Of a stretch of DNA of 64,000 nucleotides, positions 33,688 through 44,703 are shown in pieces. The first letter of the stretch is position 1, and each line of letters begins with the position of its first letter. Below the pieces are notes generated by a model. That model saw only the letters and a program-made list of their open reading frames with translations, was not told the DNA's origin and did no database searches. Origin of the DNA: Coenobita brevimanus (taxonomy: Eukaryota > Arthropoda > Malacostraca > Decapoda > Coenobitidae); NCBI GenBank assembly GCA_032717465.1, contig CM064697.1:8963640-9027639 (forward strand), read 5' to 3'. Made by a program: the position numbers and the translations under genes.

Positions 33688-33766
33688 AAATTATGTGGGG
33701 AAGTTTGTGGTGTTAGGGAAAGTGTTAGACATTAATAGTTTTGTTACTCCTTGTAGTATGTGTTAG

Positions 33767-33906
<140 letters not shown>

Positions 33907-33989
33907 AGTACGTACACACCAACAGATACACAGCAGTTTTTCAGCTGGCGCTCGTAACCTTTCATCTTATTTTTTTTTTTTTCGGATGT

Positions 33990-34372
33990 GGCGGAGGATA
34001 AGGAGGTTGGGGATGGGGATGGGGTAGGAGGATAGAGAAGAGGGGGGGGGCAGGATAGCAGAGTTAAGGGGTGAGGGGATGGGGAATAGGCTAGAGGATG
34101 AAGAGGGCAGGGTAGGGGAAAGAAGAAAGTAGGACAGGGGAGAGGAAGGAGGGGTGAGTTAGGTGAAAGGTGGGAGGTAGCAGGATAGGGGAAAAAAGGG
34201 AGAGAGTAGGATAGAGGTGAGGTAGGAGAGAGTAGGGTAGGATAAAAGGGAGAGTGGATAGGATAGAGGAGAGGAGCGAGAGAATAGGATAGGGGAGAGG
34301 AGTGACGGGTAGGATAGAGGGAGAGGGAGGAAGGGGTGAGTTAATGGAGAGGAGGAAGGAGGGGGTCAGCTT
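33990..34372. repeat. Polypurine domain with GGATAGGGGAGAGG-like units
   Basis: Units such as AGGATAGGGGA, AGGATAGAGGAGAGG and GGGTAGGATA recur about a dozen times in degenerate form. Confidence 0.85.
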
Positions 34373-34384
34373 CTGTGGTAGTTG

Positions 34385-34600
34385 CAATTCGAGAGTCAGG
34401 TTGCCCTCGGGGTCCTAAGGTGTGTGTGGGAGGGGCGTTCGAGTTTGCTGAGGCCACCACCAGAGGGCAGGCGAGTCTTGACATCCCTTCGGCTCTAATT
34501 ACTCTCCAGTTGAAGTCATCCGGGAACTTTTGAACAGGCCGGCCTGCCTCCCCTGCATACTAATGAGGCGCTCAAGCAAAGCCCAGGCAATGAGGGGAAG
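34385..34600. promoter_or_regulatory. GC-rich island with CTCF-like site and 12-bp palindrome
   Basis: CCACCAGAGGGCAG at 34,457-34,470 is a perfect match to the CTCF core consensus CCASYAGRKGGCRS. Also present are TCTAATTACT and ATACTAATGAG (homeodomain-type TAAT cores) and the perfect palindrome CAGGCCGGCCTG (34,535-34,546). The island is non-repetitive and set between polypurine tracts. It could be an insulator or enhancer, but sequence alone cannot show occupancy. Confidence 0.35.
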
Positions 34601-34783
34601 GCTAAAAAAGTGCGTCAAAGAAAATGGGGGGGAAGAGAGAGAGAGCACGGGAAGCCCAGGCCATTAAAGAAAAAGGTCGGGGAGGACAGGAAGGAGGGAG
34701 GGGGGCGGGAGATGGAAGGAGGGAGGAGGGGTTGACGAATAGCCCAGGATGTGGTATGCTCAAACGTTGCAGGTGGAGGGAGA

Positions 34784-34812
34784 AGGAGGAGGAGGAGGAG
34801 GAGGAGGAGGAA
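34784..34812. repeat. (GGA)n microsatellite
   Basis: About nine GGA units within purine-rich DNA (34,620-34,815). Confidence 0.95.
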
Positions 34813-35115
34813 GTTGTACAATTGTGTCCAATAGTTTTGTTTTTTTACAACGAGTCAAAACCATGTGAAGACCTAATAAGATCCGGTAATATTCATGAGG
34901 GGTCGAATTTCGTGCCATAAGTTGGGAACCCCAAATGTGTAAAGGGATTATTGATTGTATCTGTTTATAGGAAAGCTGTAGAGAGATAAGGGTGCGAGTG
35001 AGAAAAGCTGTTTTGGAGTATGAGGAGGGTGTAAGGGATGAGATGTGTAGTACTTAGAGAGGCGAGGAAAGTCGAGGGGCTTGAGGTAATTGGATGGCCC
35101 TCCGACCACTCGCAA
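34813..35115. other. Unique sequence, no gene seen
   Basis: No repeat or coding signal recognised. Confidence 0.5.
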
Positions 35116-35117
35116 TT

Positions 35118-35560
35118 CTTATCTCCCCCCCTTTCCCTCCCTACCCCTCTGCCCCCCTTACCTCTCTACTCCTCTTCCCTCCCTTACATCCTTACCTCCC
35201 TGTCCTCCCTCCCCCTCCCTCCCTACTCCTCTTTCTTCCTCCCTCCCCTTACCTCCCTATCTCTCCACTTCTTTCTCACATTTTCTTCTGCTACACTCAC
35301 TCCCTTCCTTCACATCATGTCTTCCCTTCTGACTCCTTGCTTCGCCTTCTCCCACAACTTCATCTTCCCTTTCTGCCTTTCCCCACTCTTTCTACTGCAC
35401 TTCGTTATATATATCCTTCCCTTTCCTCTTTCTCTTCCCTCTTATTTATCATTCATGCTTCCTCTTCTTGTTTTTATAGTTCCATTTTACACTCTACATC
35501 CCTTCTTCAAGTCAACCCTAATTTTCACCTTTCCCGCCTCCACTTCCCATTACTTTTCTG
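35118..35560. repeat. Polypyrimidine domain
   Basis: CCCTCCCTACCCCT / TACCTCCCT-like runs. The overlapping 200- and 159-codon frames are compositional. Confidence 0.85.
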
Positions 35561-35753
35561 CCATAAGCTGTGATTCAAAAGTCCCTAATTCTTCTCTCAG
35601 AGCCCATTTTAATCTCCTTGCCTCATTCCACCAATATTGAGAAATTATTGTCAATTATTATACTCTCTGAGGCCGTCTTTATTCTTATGTTTAATCATCT
35701 TATCACTTTTGTTCTTCAAGTTGTTCTCATCCCTGTCCTGCTTTCCCCTCATT

Positions 35754-35755
<2 letters not shown>

Positions 35756-35803
<48 letters not shown>
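35756..35803. repeat. (TC)n microsatellite
   Basis: About 23 TC units. Confidence 0.96.
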
Positions 35804-35805
<2 letters not shown>

Positions 35806-35977
35806 TCCCTCTGGCTTTCCACAGTGTCCCCTCATTGATACAGTTAGTTCAAATTCTTACACGTTACGCATGTTCCTTCACGAATCCTTTATTTGTGTTG
35901 GTAATAAAACATTGTGGTAAAAACTCCAGCTTCCCCATGCTTTATTATAACTCACACTGAATCGCTTTATTAACACG

Positions 35978-36202
35978 GAGGCTCGTATTCTCGTCGGGTG
36001 AGAAGGCTCCCTAGCACCTCCTCCTTAGCGATTTATTTTTGGATATGACTGGTTAATATCCTTCTGTACGTTATTTATGCAGAGTATGGCTATGTTTGAT
36101 AGACTGATATAACACAGAAAACGACAGTAAGGTGCAACAAGCAAAACTAAATCGCTTAGGAAAAGGTTTTAAGGAGTTTCCTTAACCGACGAGAATTCGG
36201 GT
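35978..36202 (-). mobile_element. 225-bp MITE with about 50-bp terminal inverted repeats, copy 2
   Basis: The left end GGCTCGTATTCTCGTCGGGT pairs with the reverse complement of the right end, CCCGAATTCTCGTCGGTTAA. Both arms run inward to CTTAGCGATTTA / CTAAGCGATTT. The reverse complement aligns throughout with 17,949-18,170. No coding capacity. Confidence 0.75.
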
Positions 36203-36205
36203 TTA

Positions 36206-36280
36206 GAAGAGACCCCATTCCTAAGCTGAATAAAATCGTCTGGAGGGAGCCACAATAAAGCAGTTATGATTTTGTTGGTC
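36206..36280 (+). repeat. CGTCTGG-family MITE, degraded copy
   Basis: ACCCCATTCCTAAGCTGAAT followed by AAAATCGTCTGGAGGGAGCC and ATAAAGCAGTTATGATT. Adjacent to the 225-bp MITE, as at 17.9 kb. Confidence 0.7.
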
Positions 36281-37069
36281 CTATAAGGCTTGGGAGGATA
36301 ACTGAAAAACCTCCTATGTTGAAACTGAATGAATGGATGAATGAGAAGAGCGAAGGAGGAAGGGAGAAGAATGGAGGAATAAAGGAGAAGGAAGGAAGAA
36401 AGGAGAAGGAAGGAAGAAAGGAAAAGATGGAAAGAAGGAGAAGAATGAAGGAAGAGAGGAAGAAATGTATGAAGTGGCTAGTGTATTTTCTGTGGGAATA
36501 GAAAACAAATGAATCGTGGATGTACGTAGAAGGAAGTTGGGACAGAGGCAGACAAAAATGCTTAGACTGACAAGAGTGCTTTTTTGATGGTAAAGGAAGA
36601 GAAAGAATGTAGGTTATGTAGCAGGGGGATGGAAGGAGAGATGCATAGCTGTGTTGAAATGTTACATCTGATAATAAAAGATAAGAATATGCAGTGGATT
36701 ACAGGAAGAGGAAAGAGGGGAAGAATGTTTAATTGACAGGTAAGGAAATTAAACGTAGGATATTACGACAAAGCACTAGTGGATGAATTTATTGAACCGA
36801 CACGAGGGAAAGGATAGGTGGGGCCATAAATGAATAATGAACATAAAAATAGGAGACAGAAAAAGAGTCCGTGAAGAAATAGGTGAATGAATCGGTAAGT
36901 TAATGAAAACGATGTCGCGAAAAGATAAGATATTTTTTCTAATTGGGAGAAACCGGTTCTCCATTTGCTCATTAGTGATGTGATGTGGAATGTCAATTAG
37001 TTCTGTCTTCTGTAGTGCCTGAAAAAAAGGAAAAGTAGAAATGATGGTGTGGGGGTAGGGACTTTGACA

Positions 37070-37072
<3 letters not shown>

Positions 37073-37127
<55 letters not shown>
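37073..37127. repeat. (GA)n microsatellite
   Basis: About 27 GA units. Confidence 0.96.
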
Positions 37128-37419
37128 AAAAAGGAAGGGAAGAGGGTAAAAGAAGGAAGGGAGAGGTAGGAGAGGGAGGAAGGAACGAGAAAGGAGAGAG
37201 TAGTAGAGGGGGGAAGAGGGCAGAAAGGGAGGGTAAGTTGGAAGAGTTAGGAGGCACGAAAAAAGAGAGTAGAATGGGACTGAGTAGGTGAAAACGGAGA
37301 GAAGAGGATAGATGGAAGATTAAAGAGGGACGAAGAGAAAAATGAGATGGAAAAGGGAAGAGAGAAGGAGAAAGAAGAGGGTAAGATGAGAGATATCAGA
37401 AGGGAAGGAGAGAGAAGAA

Positions 37420-37580
37420 AGGAGGATGGGAGATGAAGGAGGGATGGAGAGAGAAGAGAGGAGGATGGGAGATGAAGGAGGGAGGGAGAGAGAAGAGAGG
37501 AGGATGGGAGATGAAGGAGGGAAGGAGAGAGAAGAGAGGAGGATGGGAGATGAAGGAGGGAGGGAGAGAGAAGAGAGGAG
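37420..37580. repeat. 39-bp minisatellite, four units
   Basis: Unit AGGAGGATGGGAGATGAAGG followed by AGGGATGGAGAGAGAAGAG. Starts at 37,420, 37,459, 37,498 and 37,537, nearly identical, with a single variable base (GGGATGG / GGGAGGG / GGGAAGG). The high identity suggests recent expansion. Confidence 0.95.
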
Positions 37581-38279
37581 GATGGATGAGGTAGGAGGGA
37601 CTGAGGGAGAGAGAGGAGAAGAGGATAGGAGATGAAGGAAAGAGGGAGAGAGAAATGAGTAGAATGGAATAAAAAGGAGGGAGGGAGGGAGAGAGAGGAG
37701 AACAGGATAGTCGAGGATGGAGAGAAAGAAAAAGAGAGAAGAATAGGAGAGAAAGGAGTGAGGAGAGAGTACGGAGGAAAAGAGAGAAAGGAGAATAGAA
37801 TAGGAGGAGGAAAGAGAGGGAGAAATAGGAGGGAAAGAGAACAATGGGGTAGGATAGACAGGAAACAGTGGGAGAAGTGAGAGAGAAGAGAAATTTGGTA
37901 GGATAAAAGGAAGGGAAATGAAGAGAAATAATGTGAGTGGAGAGAGAAGAAGACAGAATGAAAGTGAAGCAAAAGTTAAAGTAGGAGAGTAAAAAAAACA
38001 GTTATGCAGGGAGAGGGGAGGGTAGGATTAGAGATGCGAGGAGGGGAAGGAGGGTGTAACAGGAGGTATGTTGGAGGGAGAGGATGGAGGGAAGGAGGGA
38101 AAGGGGAGAAGGGGGGAGAAGGAAACGTGGGTGTAAGGAGGAGCTGGGGAGGGGGGAGGAGATGAGGAAAAGAGAGAATGGGAAACAGGAGGGAGGTAGG
38201 GAAAGAGGTGAGAGAAGGGTAGGGGGTATGGGGGGGAGCGAGGGTGTGGTTTGAGGAGAGGAGGGGGGTTTAAGGAAAG

Positions 38280-38980
38280 GCGAGATCACCCCCACCATAG
38301 CCCCTCTCATTGGTCACCATCCACTTACCCCCACCTTCCAGCCCTCCCACTTCCAGCCCTCCCGCTCGTGCCCCCCCTGAACCCCCCTTAAAGTGCCCCC
38401 CGACACACTTGCCCTAGCCGTAATGGTGGGCCAGCCTATGGGGGAGGCTGGCAGCGGTCGTTAATGCCTGGGCCCGGGGTTACGAGGCTGCAAGCGGCCC
38501 GCAAGCCAATGGGTGGTGTCGGGGTGCGGCCTACGTCCTTTATAGCCTCTAAACGTGGCAGTAATCTAGCCGGGGGTTTTACATCACAGGCTGAAGACAC
38601 ATAAAATCTCCGAATTTAGTTGGATGCTGGGACATTTCATTGATAAGTGGGTGTTGTCCCGTACGACAAAAACGAGCCTGACGCCGTAATGTCCCCCCCT
38701 CCCCCGCCCCCCTCGGCTCGCTGCTCGTATTTGGTCGTGACCGGGTAGTGGACGTCTTGACTCTGTGCAATGTGCAACACCTGTGTGCTCGCGAGAAGGT
38801 GAGTTGCCACCCCCGTAATTAACCCCCTTTTGAATAAGCCGTCAACAGGTGTGAGGGGAGAGGGAGGCGTTAGGGGGACCGCCGGCCTCCTCGACAATAC
38901 ACCTTTAATAACTTCGGATTTGACGCTAGCACCAGCATCTTAGCCGGATCAATAGCACCAGCACCGGTGAAGCAGACAAC
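38280..38980. promoter_or_regulatory. GC-rich island with CCAAT/TATA and paired E-boxes
   Basis: A non-repetitive, CpG-containing island. CCAAT at 38,506-38,510 is followed about 28 bp later by a TATA-like TTTATA (38,539-38,544). Two CAGGTG E-boxes lie in inverted orientation: CACCTG at 38,778-38,783 and CAGGTG at 38,846-38,851; this is the core bound by Snail-type and some bHLH proteins. No coding exon follows clearly. Promoter or enhancer role is inferred. Confidence 0.3.
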
Positions 38981-39466
38981 CACGGGGGTGGGGGACTCAT
39001 TCCCACCTGTAATCGGCTTTGCTGTCTCTATGATTTGCATAACTTTTTAGAGTATTCCATTAAGCCTACTTGGGATTTGTTAATGTGATGTTTCGTTGCC
39101 ATTTTTGCTTCCGCATTCAACTGTAACTCCCACATCCATAGAAATAAGTTTGCTAATCCCTCTCTCTTCCCCAGCTGTTTCCAGGATATCACCATTAACA
39201 GCTTAATGTAATACACCATGCCAGACTTTGGAGTACTTTCCAGACCCTTCATCCTTAGACGGCCTCATGTATGAAGTAGCCAACTCAAGAGATGCTACCG
39301 TGGGTCTGTGGCACTTCGAGCAAATTTGAGCAGATCAGACCAAGGACTTAAAATACACCTAAGTCAGTCGAATTTCTTCCAGGAACGTTCCTTATAGAAG
39401 CCACGAAGTCAGGACTCGTTAGATGGCAGAGGGCCAGTCTACTAAACACCGACGGGTGAAATATTG
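38981..39466. other. Unique sequence, no gene identified
   Basis: A 74-codon minus-strand frame at 39,028-39,252 (MKGLESTPKSGMVYYIKLLM at its start) has a balanced composition but no recognised domain and no support for splice sites. Confidence 0.4.
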
Positions 39467-39540
39467 ACCCCTTCAGGACGGCGACATCTCATATGTCGTT
39501 GCCAGAATAAAGAGACATCATCATGCTGAAGGAGCTAACA
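39467..39540. repeat. CGTCTGG-family MITE, short copy
   Basis: GACCCCTTCAGGACGGCGAC at the left and ATCATGCTGAAGGAGCTAAC at the right are the family's inverted ends, with GTTGCCAGAATAAAGAGAC between. Confidence 0.6.
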
Positions 39541-40295
39541 GATACGAAAATATGAATGATAAGTTTTAAGGTTTATTTATCAGTAGGAGTTCATATAGGC
39601 TGAGAACCATATAATGTAGCATTTTGAGAGTCCTTTTTACTCACTCAAATGGGAAAGCTGAGTTAGAGGTCGCATGTCTAACGAGGGATTGTAAATTAGC
39701 AACATCATAAGAGACGATGTAGATACACCAATAGGAATTTAGCGAAGGAAAAGGATATGGCCTATTTGGTGATTATTTCATAAAGGAATTTCCATGGAGG
39801 TTTACCTTCAAGAAAGTCATTGTATAGTAAATGATGTACAGCTGAATATGGAGAAGAAAACAACAGTAAAATGAGTAAATCGCAGGAACACTTAGGCTGT
39901 AAGGAAAAAACAGTTGTCACAGACTAACAGGAAACCACCAGTTATTAAGAAAATAAATCTCTTCGAATATATCAGAGCTGTTTAGATAGCTAAGTATATT
40001 TTTATAAATATTAAAGCTAGATTGTGCACAATAACCTGCCACTTAACTGGGCTGGTAATATATGCCTTACCCATTCGCACAGTGGTTTGTATTTTCCACT
40101 TAATCATGCCTGACTGTAGGTGTCGTGGCAGTGGTCGCTCGCGTGCATAACAACCACCTTAACCCCATAAAGGCACACGCAACCTCTCGTGCCGCCCTCT
40201 GCACTATAATGACGGGCGTATAACCCTGTGAGCTGCATGGGCACATCATGAAGTAACACATCGTAAAATCATTCCTCTGACCTTACCATCTTCTG
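39541..40295. other. Unique AT-rich sequence, no gene seen
   Basis: No repeat or coding signal recognised. Confidence 0.5.
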
Positions 40296-40297
40296 TG

Positions 40298-40545
40298 ATT
40301 TGGAGGGCTTGGTATTATCGCCATCTTTTGCGTATTTGGCTGGTATAATCGCCATCTTTTTCATGTTTGGCCGTTATTTTCGTCTTCTTTTGCTTATTTG
40401 GCTGGTATTATCGCCATCGTTTGCATATTTGGTTGGTGTTATCACCATCTTTTGGATATCTGACTGGTACTATCGCCGTGTTTTGCATATTTAGCCTGTA
40501 TTTATAGCCTTCTTTTGCATATATGGCTTGGCAGATCTTCAAGTG
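40298..40545 (+). repeat. 31-bp minisatellite, about seven and a half units
   Basis: Unit ATTTGGCTGGTATTATCGCC followed by ATCTTTTGCAT, diverged between copies. The 64-codon frame across it owes its repeated peptide to the array, and its period (31) is not a multiple of three, so it is not a coding repeat. Confidence 0.9.
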
Positions 40546-40574
40546 CCTTTGTTTGTTAGCTCCATCACTATACT

Positions 40575-40645
40575 GAGTGGGTGTCCTAAGTGAAATCGTC
40601 TGACGGCAGGGAGATCAGACGAAGAGGATAATTTCATGTTAGCCT
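40575..40645 (+). repeat. CGTCTGG-family MITE, degraded copy
   Basis: GTGTCCTAAGTGAAATCGTC followed by TGACGGCAGGGAGATCAGAC. Confidence 0.5.
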
Positions 40646-40896
40646 CTTTAGTTCGATGGACCCTTCTTTATCTGGCAGTAGTTGGTAGTGAAGGGATTGA
40701 TCGAGTTAGGTTTGGATATTATGGCAAAACTTTGACCATTGAAGTTGTTATGGAGGGAGGTCTATACTTGATGCACGTAATCAATTGTAGACACCAATTC
40801 CCCCAGTGCGATGAGGCTTTGGTTCTGACTTCATCAAGGTGACTGCTCAGCTTAGAAAGAACATCTAGTAATAAAGGGGTTATTGAAGGTGATATC

Positions 40897-40991
40897 TAAC
40901 CCCTCCAGTTCAGACTTCCCGTAAGTGAATAAAATTGTCTGCGGGCGAGAATAAATACAATAAAAGGCGTCGTCATAGTCAAAGAAGCTAA
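40897..40991 (+). mobile_element. CGTCTGG-family MITE, near-complete copy
   Basis: Starts TAACCCCTCCAGTTCAGACT, carries GTAAGTGAATAAAATTGTCT, then GAGAATAAATACAATAAAAG and ends GGCGTCGTCATAGTCAAAGA. About 95 bp, so similar in size to the intact copy at 5,370. Confidence 0.65.
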
Positions 40992-41324
40992 AAAGGCCCA
41001 TACTATTCTGCATGAAGGCTACCGTAAGTTGTTATAAACCATGATCCATCGCAGTTGAAGGGGAATTTGTTTCACTGTTACTTACACACAGGCCTCCTCT
41101 TCGTGTGTGTTTGGTGTTTGAACTGATTGCTAATTGTTTCGTGTCATAATTCACAACATTTCATCGTGACGTTTATTTCGATACAGCGCCCATTTCACAC
41201 TGGCTCCCTCGATGGTGGTTCTTCCCGTTCTCTGTGGCGGCAAATTCACCCCCCGTGCTCTTTGATTGTGCCATAAGGGGCCGTCCTAGCCCTCTCCTCC
41301 TTTCAGCTCTCTCCTTCCCCTCCA

Positions 41325-41740
41325 GTCACCCCCCTCCATTTTTCCCTTTTCAGTTCCTCCTTCCATTTTCCCCCTTTTCAGTTCCCCCCACCATTTTTTC
41401 CTTTTTCGTTTCCCCCCTCCATTTCTCCCCTTTTTCATTTTCCTCTTTCATCTTTCCCCTTATTCATTTCCTTCCCTCCATTTTCCTCGTCAGTTTCCCC
41501 CCCTCCATCTTCGCATTTTCATTTCCCCCCCTCCATTTTTCACTTTTTCATTTCCACCCTCCATTTTTCCCCTTTTCAGTTCCCCCCTTCATTTTTCCCC
41601 CTTTCATTTTCCCTCTCCATTTTCCCCTTTTCATTTCCCCCTTTTTCATTTCTCCCCTTCCATTTTCACCCTTTTCAGTTTCCCTCCATTTTTCACCCTT
41701 TCATTTCCCCCCCTATCTTTCCTCTTTTCAATTCCCCATC
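41325..41740. repeat. Pyrimidine minisatellite, about 28-bp units
   Basis: Units resembling TCCCCCCTCCATTTTTCCCC-TTTTCAGT recur about 14 times with length variation. They produce a 402-codon frame (41,234-42,442) full of proline and phenylalanine. Absence of non-repetitive coding sequence and the compositional bias argue it is not a gene. Confidence 0.85.
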
Positions 41741-42600
41741 CATCCCCCAACATCTTGGACCTACATATCGCCTCTGCCATGTTCCCCTTCCCTTTATTCC
41801 AGAGAGTCTCAAAGATATTCAAACATCATCTTAGCACGCAGACTTCTCAACGTTATTCTCATCACATTCCTTATTTTTTGCACGTTTTCCTCTCATCTTT
41901 CTTCCCTTTCTTCTCCTATCTTCTCATCCTTTCTCTTTCCTTCCCTTCTCTTCCCTGTCCTCTTCTCTTCCTCTTATAGGTATCATACTTGTCTGTTTTT
42001 CATTACGGTACCTTTTGTTTCATGTACTTTACCTCTTCCTCCACTGTTCCTCTTCACTCCATCCCCACTTCTTCTAAAACGCTTACCCACCTGCATTCTG
42101 CTTCTGTTTCTACTGGACATTCCGTGCCATGCCTCTCCTTATCACGTCTTTCTCTCTTCCATCTCTTCTACTAGTACTTCCCTGTCCATTCTCCTCCTTT
42201 CCCTTCTCATTGTTTCACCCTTTATTCTTTATTCCTACTTTTATTTGCGCTTTCATTGCTTCCTCTCTTTCCTTTCGGTACTCCTTTTAATTTCTCGTCT
42301 TTGTTGTCTTTTCTGTTTACCATATTTACCTCCCGTGTTGAGGCGCTGTCTGCCCCAATGGAGTATCGTTTCTTTCACCTTTATATATAATTTTTCACCC
42401 CCGACCATCCACATGTACCCTCTCACTTTCCTTCGTCAGTGAAACATTTTTCCATGCATTTTCCCTTCCCACCCCTTTTCTGTCCTGCCTTCCTTTTCTG
42501 ACATCTGGCCCATATCTTTATTTCTGTAGCTCCGTTTTCTCTGCCTTTTCGTTGATTCCGCTACTTTACATTTTCTTCCAGAGTCTCTGGTCAGTTGTAT
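41741..42600. repeat. Polypyrimidine-rich continuation
   Basis: C/T-rich DNA (TCTTCCTCTT, CTTCCCTTCTC) without clear units. Confidence 0.7.
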
Positions 42601-43215
42601 ACCAATTTATGCCTGCCTGTTGCCCTGCCAGATAGAGTAGCATGGAATATTACTGTTTCGATATACTGCCTGACATAAAAACTTAATAGATGTAGAGCTG
42701 TATTTTTTGATACGCATAATTTTTTTTTACCCTTTAGGAATCTTTCTTCCCCGCTTATCTGCAGGTTACGAATCAGAGTTGGAATGATGATGATGATGAT
42801 GATGATGATGACAAGTATATAAAATGTTGTTTTGTTGTACCGGGTATAAACAGTTTCCTTGATTTATAGGTGTATCAGGAGAACGAATATCAAATGACCT
42901 GCAATATTCGGGAGTACCTCATCCAGATCAGTATTATTCACCCCGTTGATCTCATTCATTCCTCGAGCGTTTTACTATTCTGATGGATAAGATCAGACGC
43001 CCTTTGTTAAAATTATACCCACTGTCAATGATGGATCGGAAAAATGGGTATCTTCTTGTAAAATTATTCCCACCATGATTAAATAAGATAGAGGAACAAG
43101 TCTCAGTCATATCGTATCGTTAGTATATTCACATTCAGTAAGTGTTTTAGGTAGAGAGAGCTTTATGAAAGGCAGGGGCTGGAGTAGGGAACGGTCGGTA
43201 GCAGCTTGAGTCTGG
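42601..43215. other. Unique sequence with a short (GAT)n tract
   Basis: (GAT)9 at 42,784-42,811. Otherwise unique with no coding signal. Confidence 0.6.
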
Positions 43216-43219
43216 CAGA

Positions 43220-43650
43220 AGTTTCATCTTTTATGGCCCCCTTTCCCGACAACACCACGGGCCATTAAAATCCTACCCATCAGTTGCCACCCTGCAAGCG
43301 GTCGACAAGCACGCATAAGCCAAAAGTGTCGTAGTTCCTTGAAGCGACGCCAAGTTACCTCATCAGATCGCGGTCGGTTCTGGCGCCGGCATTTCCAAGT
43401 GATTACAGACAGGTACGGGGTCGCTTGGCTATTTGCAAGGACTCTGCGCATGCGCTGTGGTTCCTCTCTGACCACCACGCGTTCCCTTCACAACCTCAGA
43501 CGCAACGGTTGTCAACATTTAGGGTGGAGTAGACTCAGCCGCTGCCCCGTCTGTCCCTGGCCAACTAACGCCCCGCCACACCCTCGCCTTCTCCCTCCCG
43601 CCGACTGCAGGTGAGACAGGTGGCTCGTTGTTGCGCCAGAATGTGTCGTA
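43220..43650 (+). promoter_or_regulatory. GC-rich promoter-like island with NRF1 site and splice donor
   Basis: TGCGCATGCGC at 43,445-43,455 is a perfect palindromic NRF1 consensus (in insects the orthologous factor is erect wing). A GC-rich stretch without long low-complexity runs follows, ending CTGCAG|GTGAGAC, a strong donor with GT at 43,611. This suits a promoter plus a non-coding first exon of about 100-150 bp on the plus strand. Alternatively the pyrimidine run before CTGCAG at 43,590-43,610 could be an acceptor. A 91-codon frame spans the island but has no domain. Confidence 0.4.

Positions 43651-44702
<1,052 letters not shown>

Positions 44703-44703
<1 letters not shown>

Larger units (their letters stand above)
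36310..38270. repeat. Polypurine domain, about 2 kb
   Basis: The plus strand is dominated by G/A (GAAGGAAGAAAGG, GGGAGAGAG, GGAGGGAAGG) except for a unique AT-rich interval near 36,480-37,060. The 241- and 174-codon minus-strand frames are serine/leucine/proline strings caused by this composition. Confidence 0.85.

Noticed and set aside
37247..37972. 241-codon minus-strand frame
   Set aside because: Produced by the polypurine domain and its 39-bp minisatellite; low-complexity serine/leucine/proline sequence.
39028..39252. 74-codon minus-strand frame as a retrotransposon or gene fragment
   Set aside because: Balanced composition drew attention, but no reverse transcriptase, endonuclease or other motif was recognised and no continuation was found upstream or downstream.
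41234..42442. 402-codon plus-strand open frame
   Set aside because: It is a translation of a pyrimidine minisatellite and C/T-rich DNA; residues are almost only P, F, S, L. No domain, and similar frames exist in other phases of comparable DNA.
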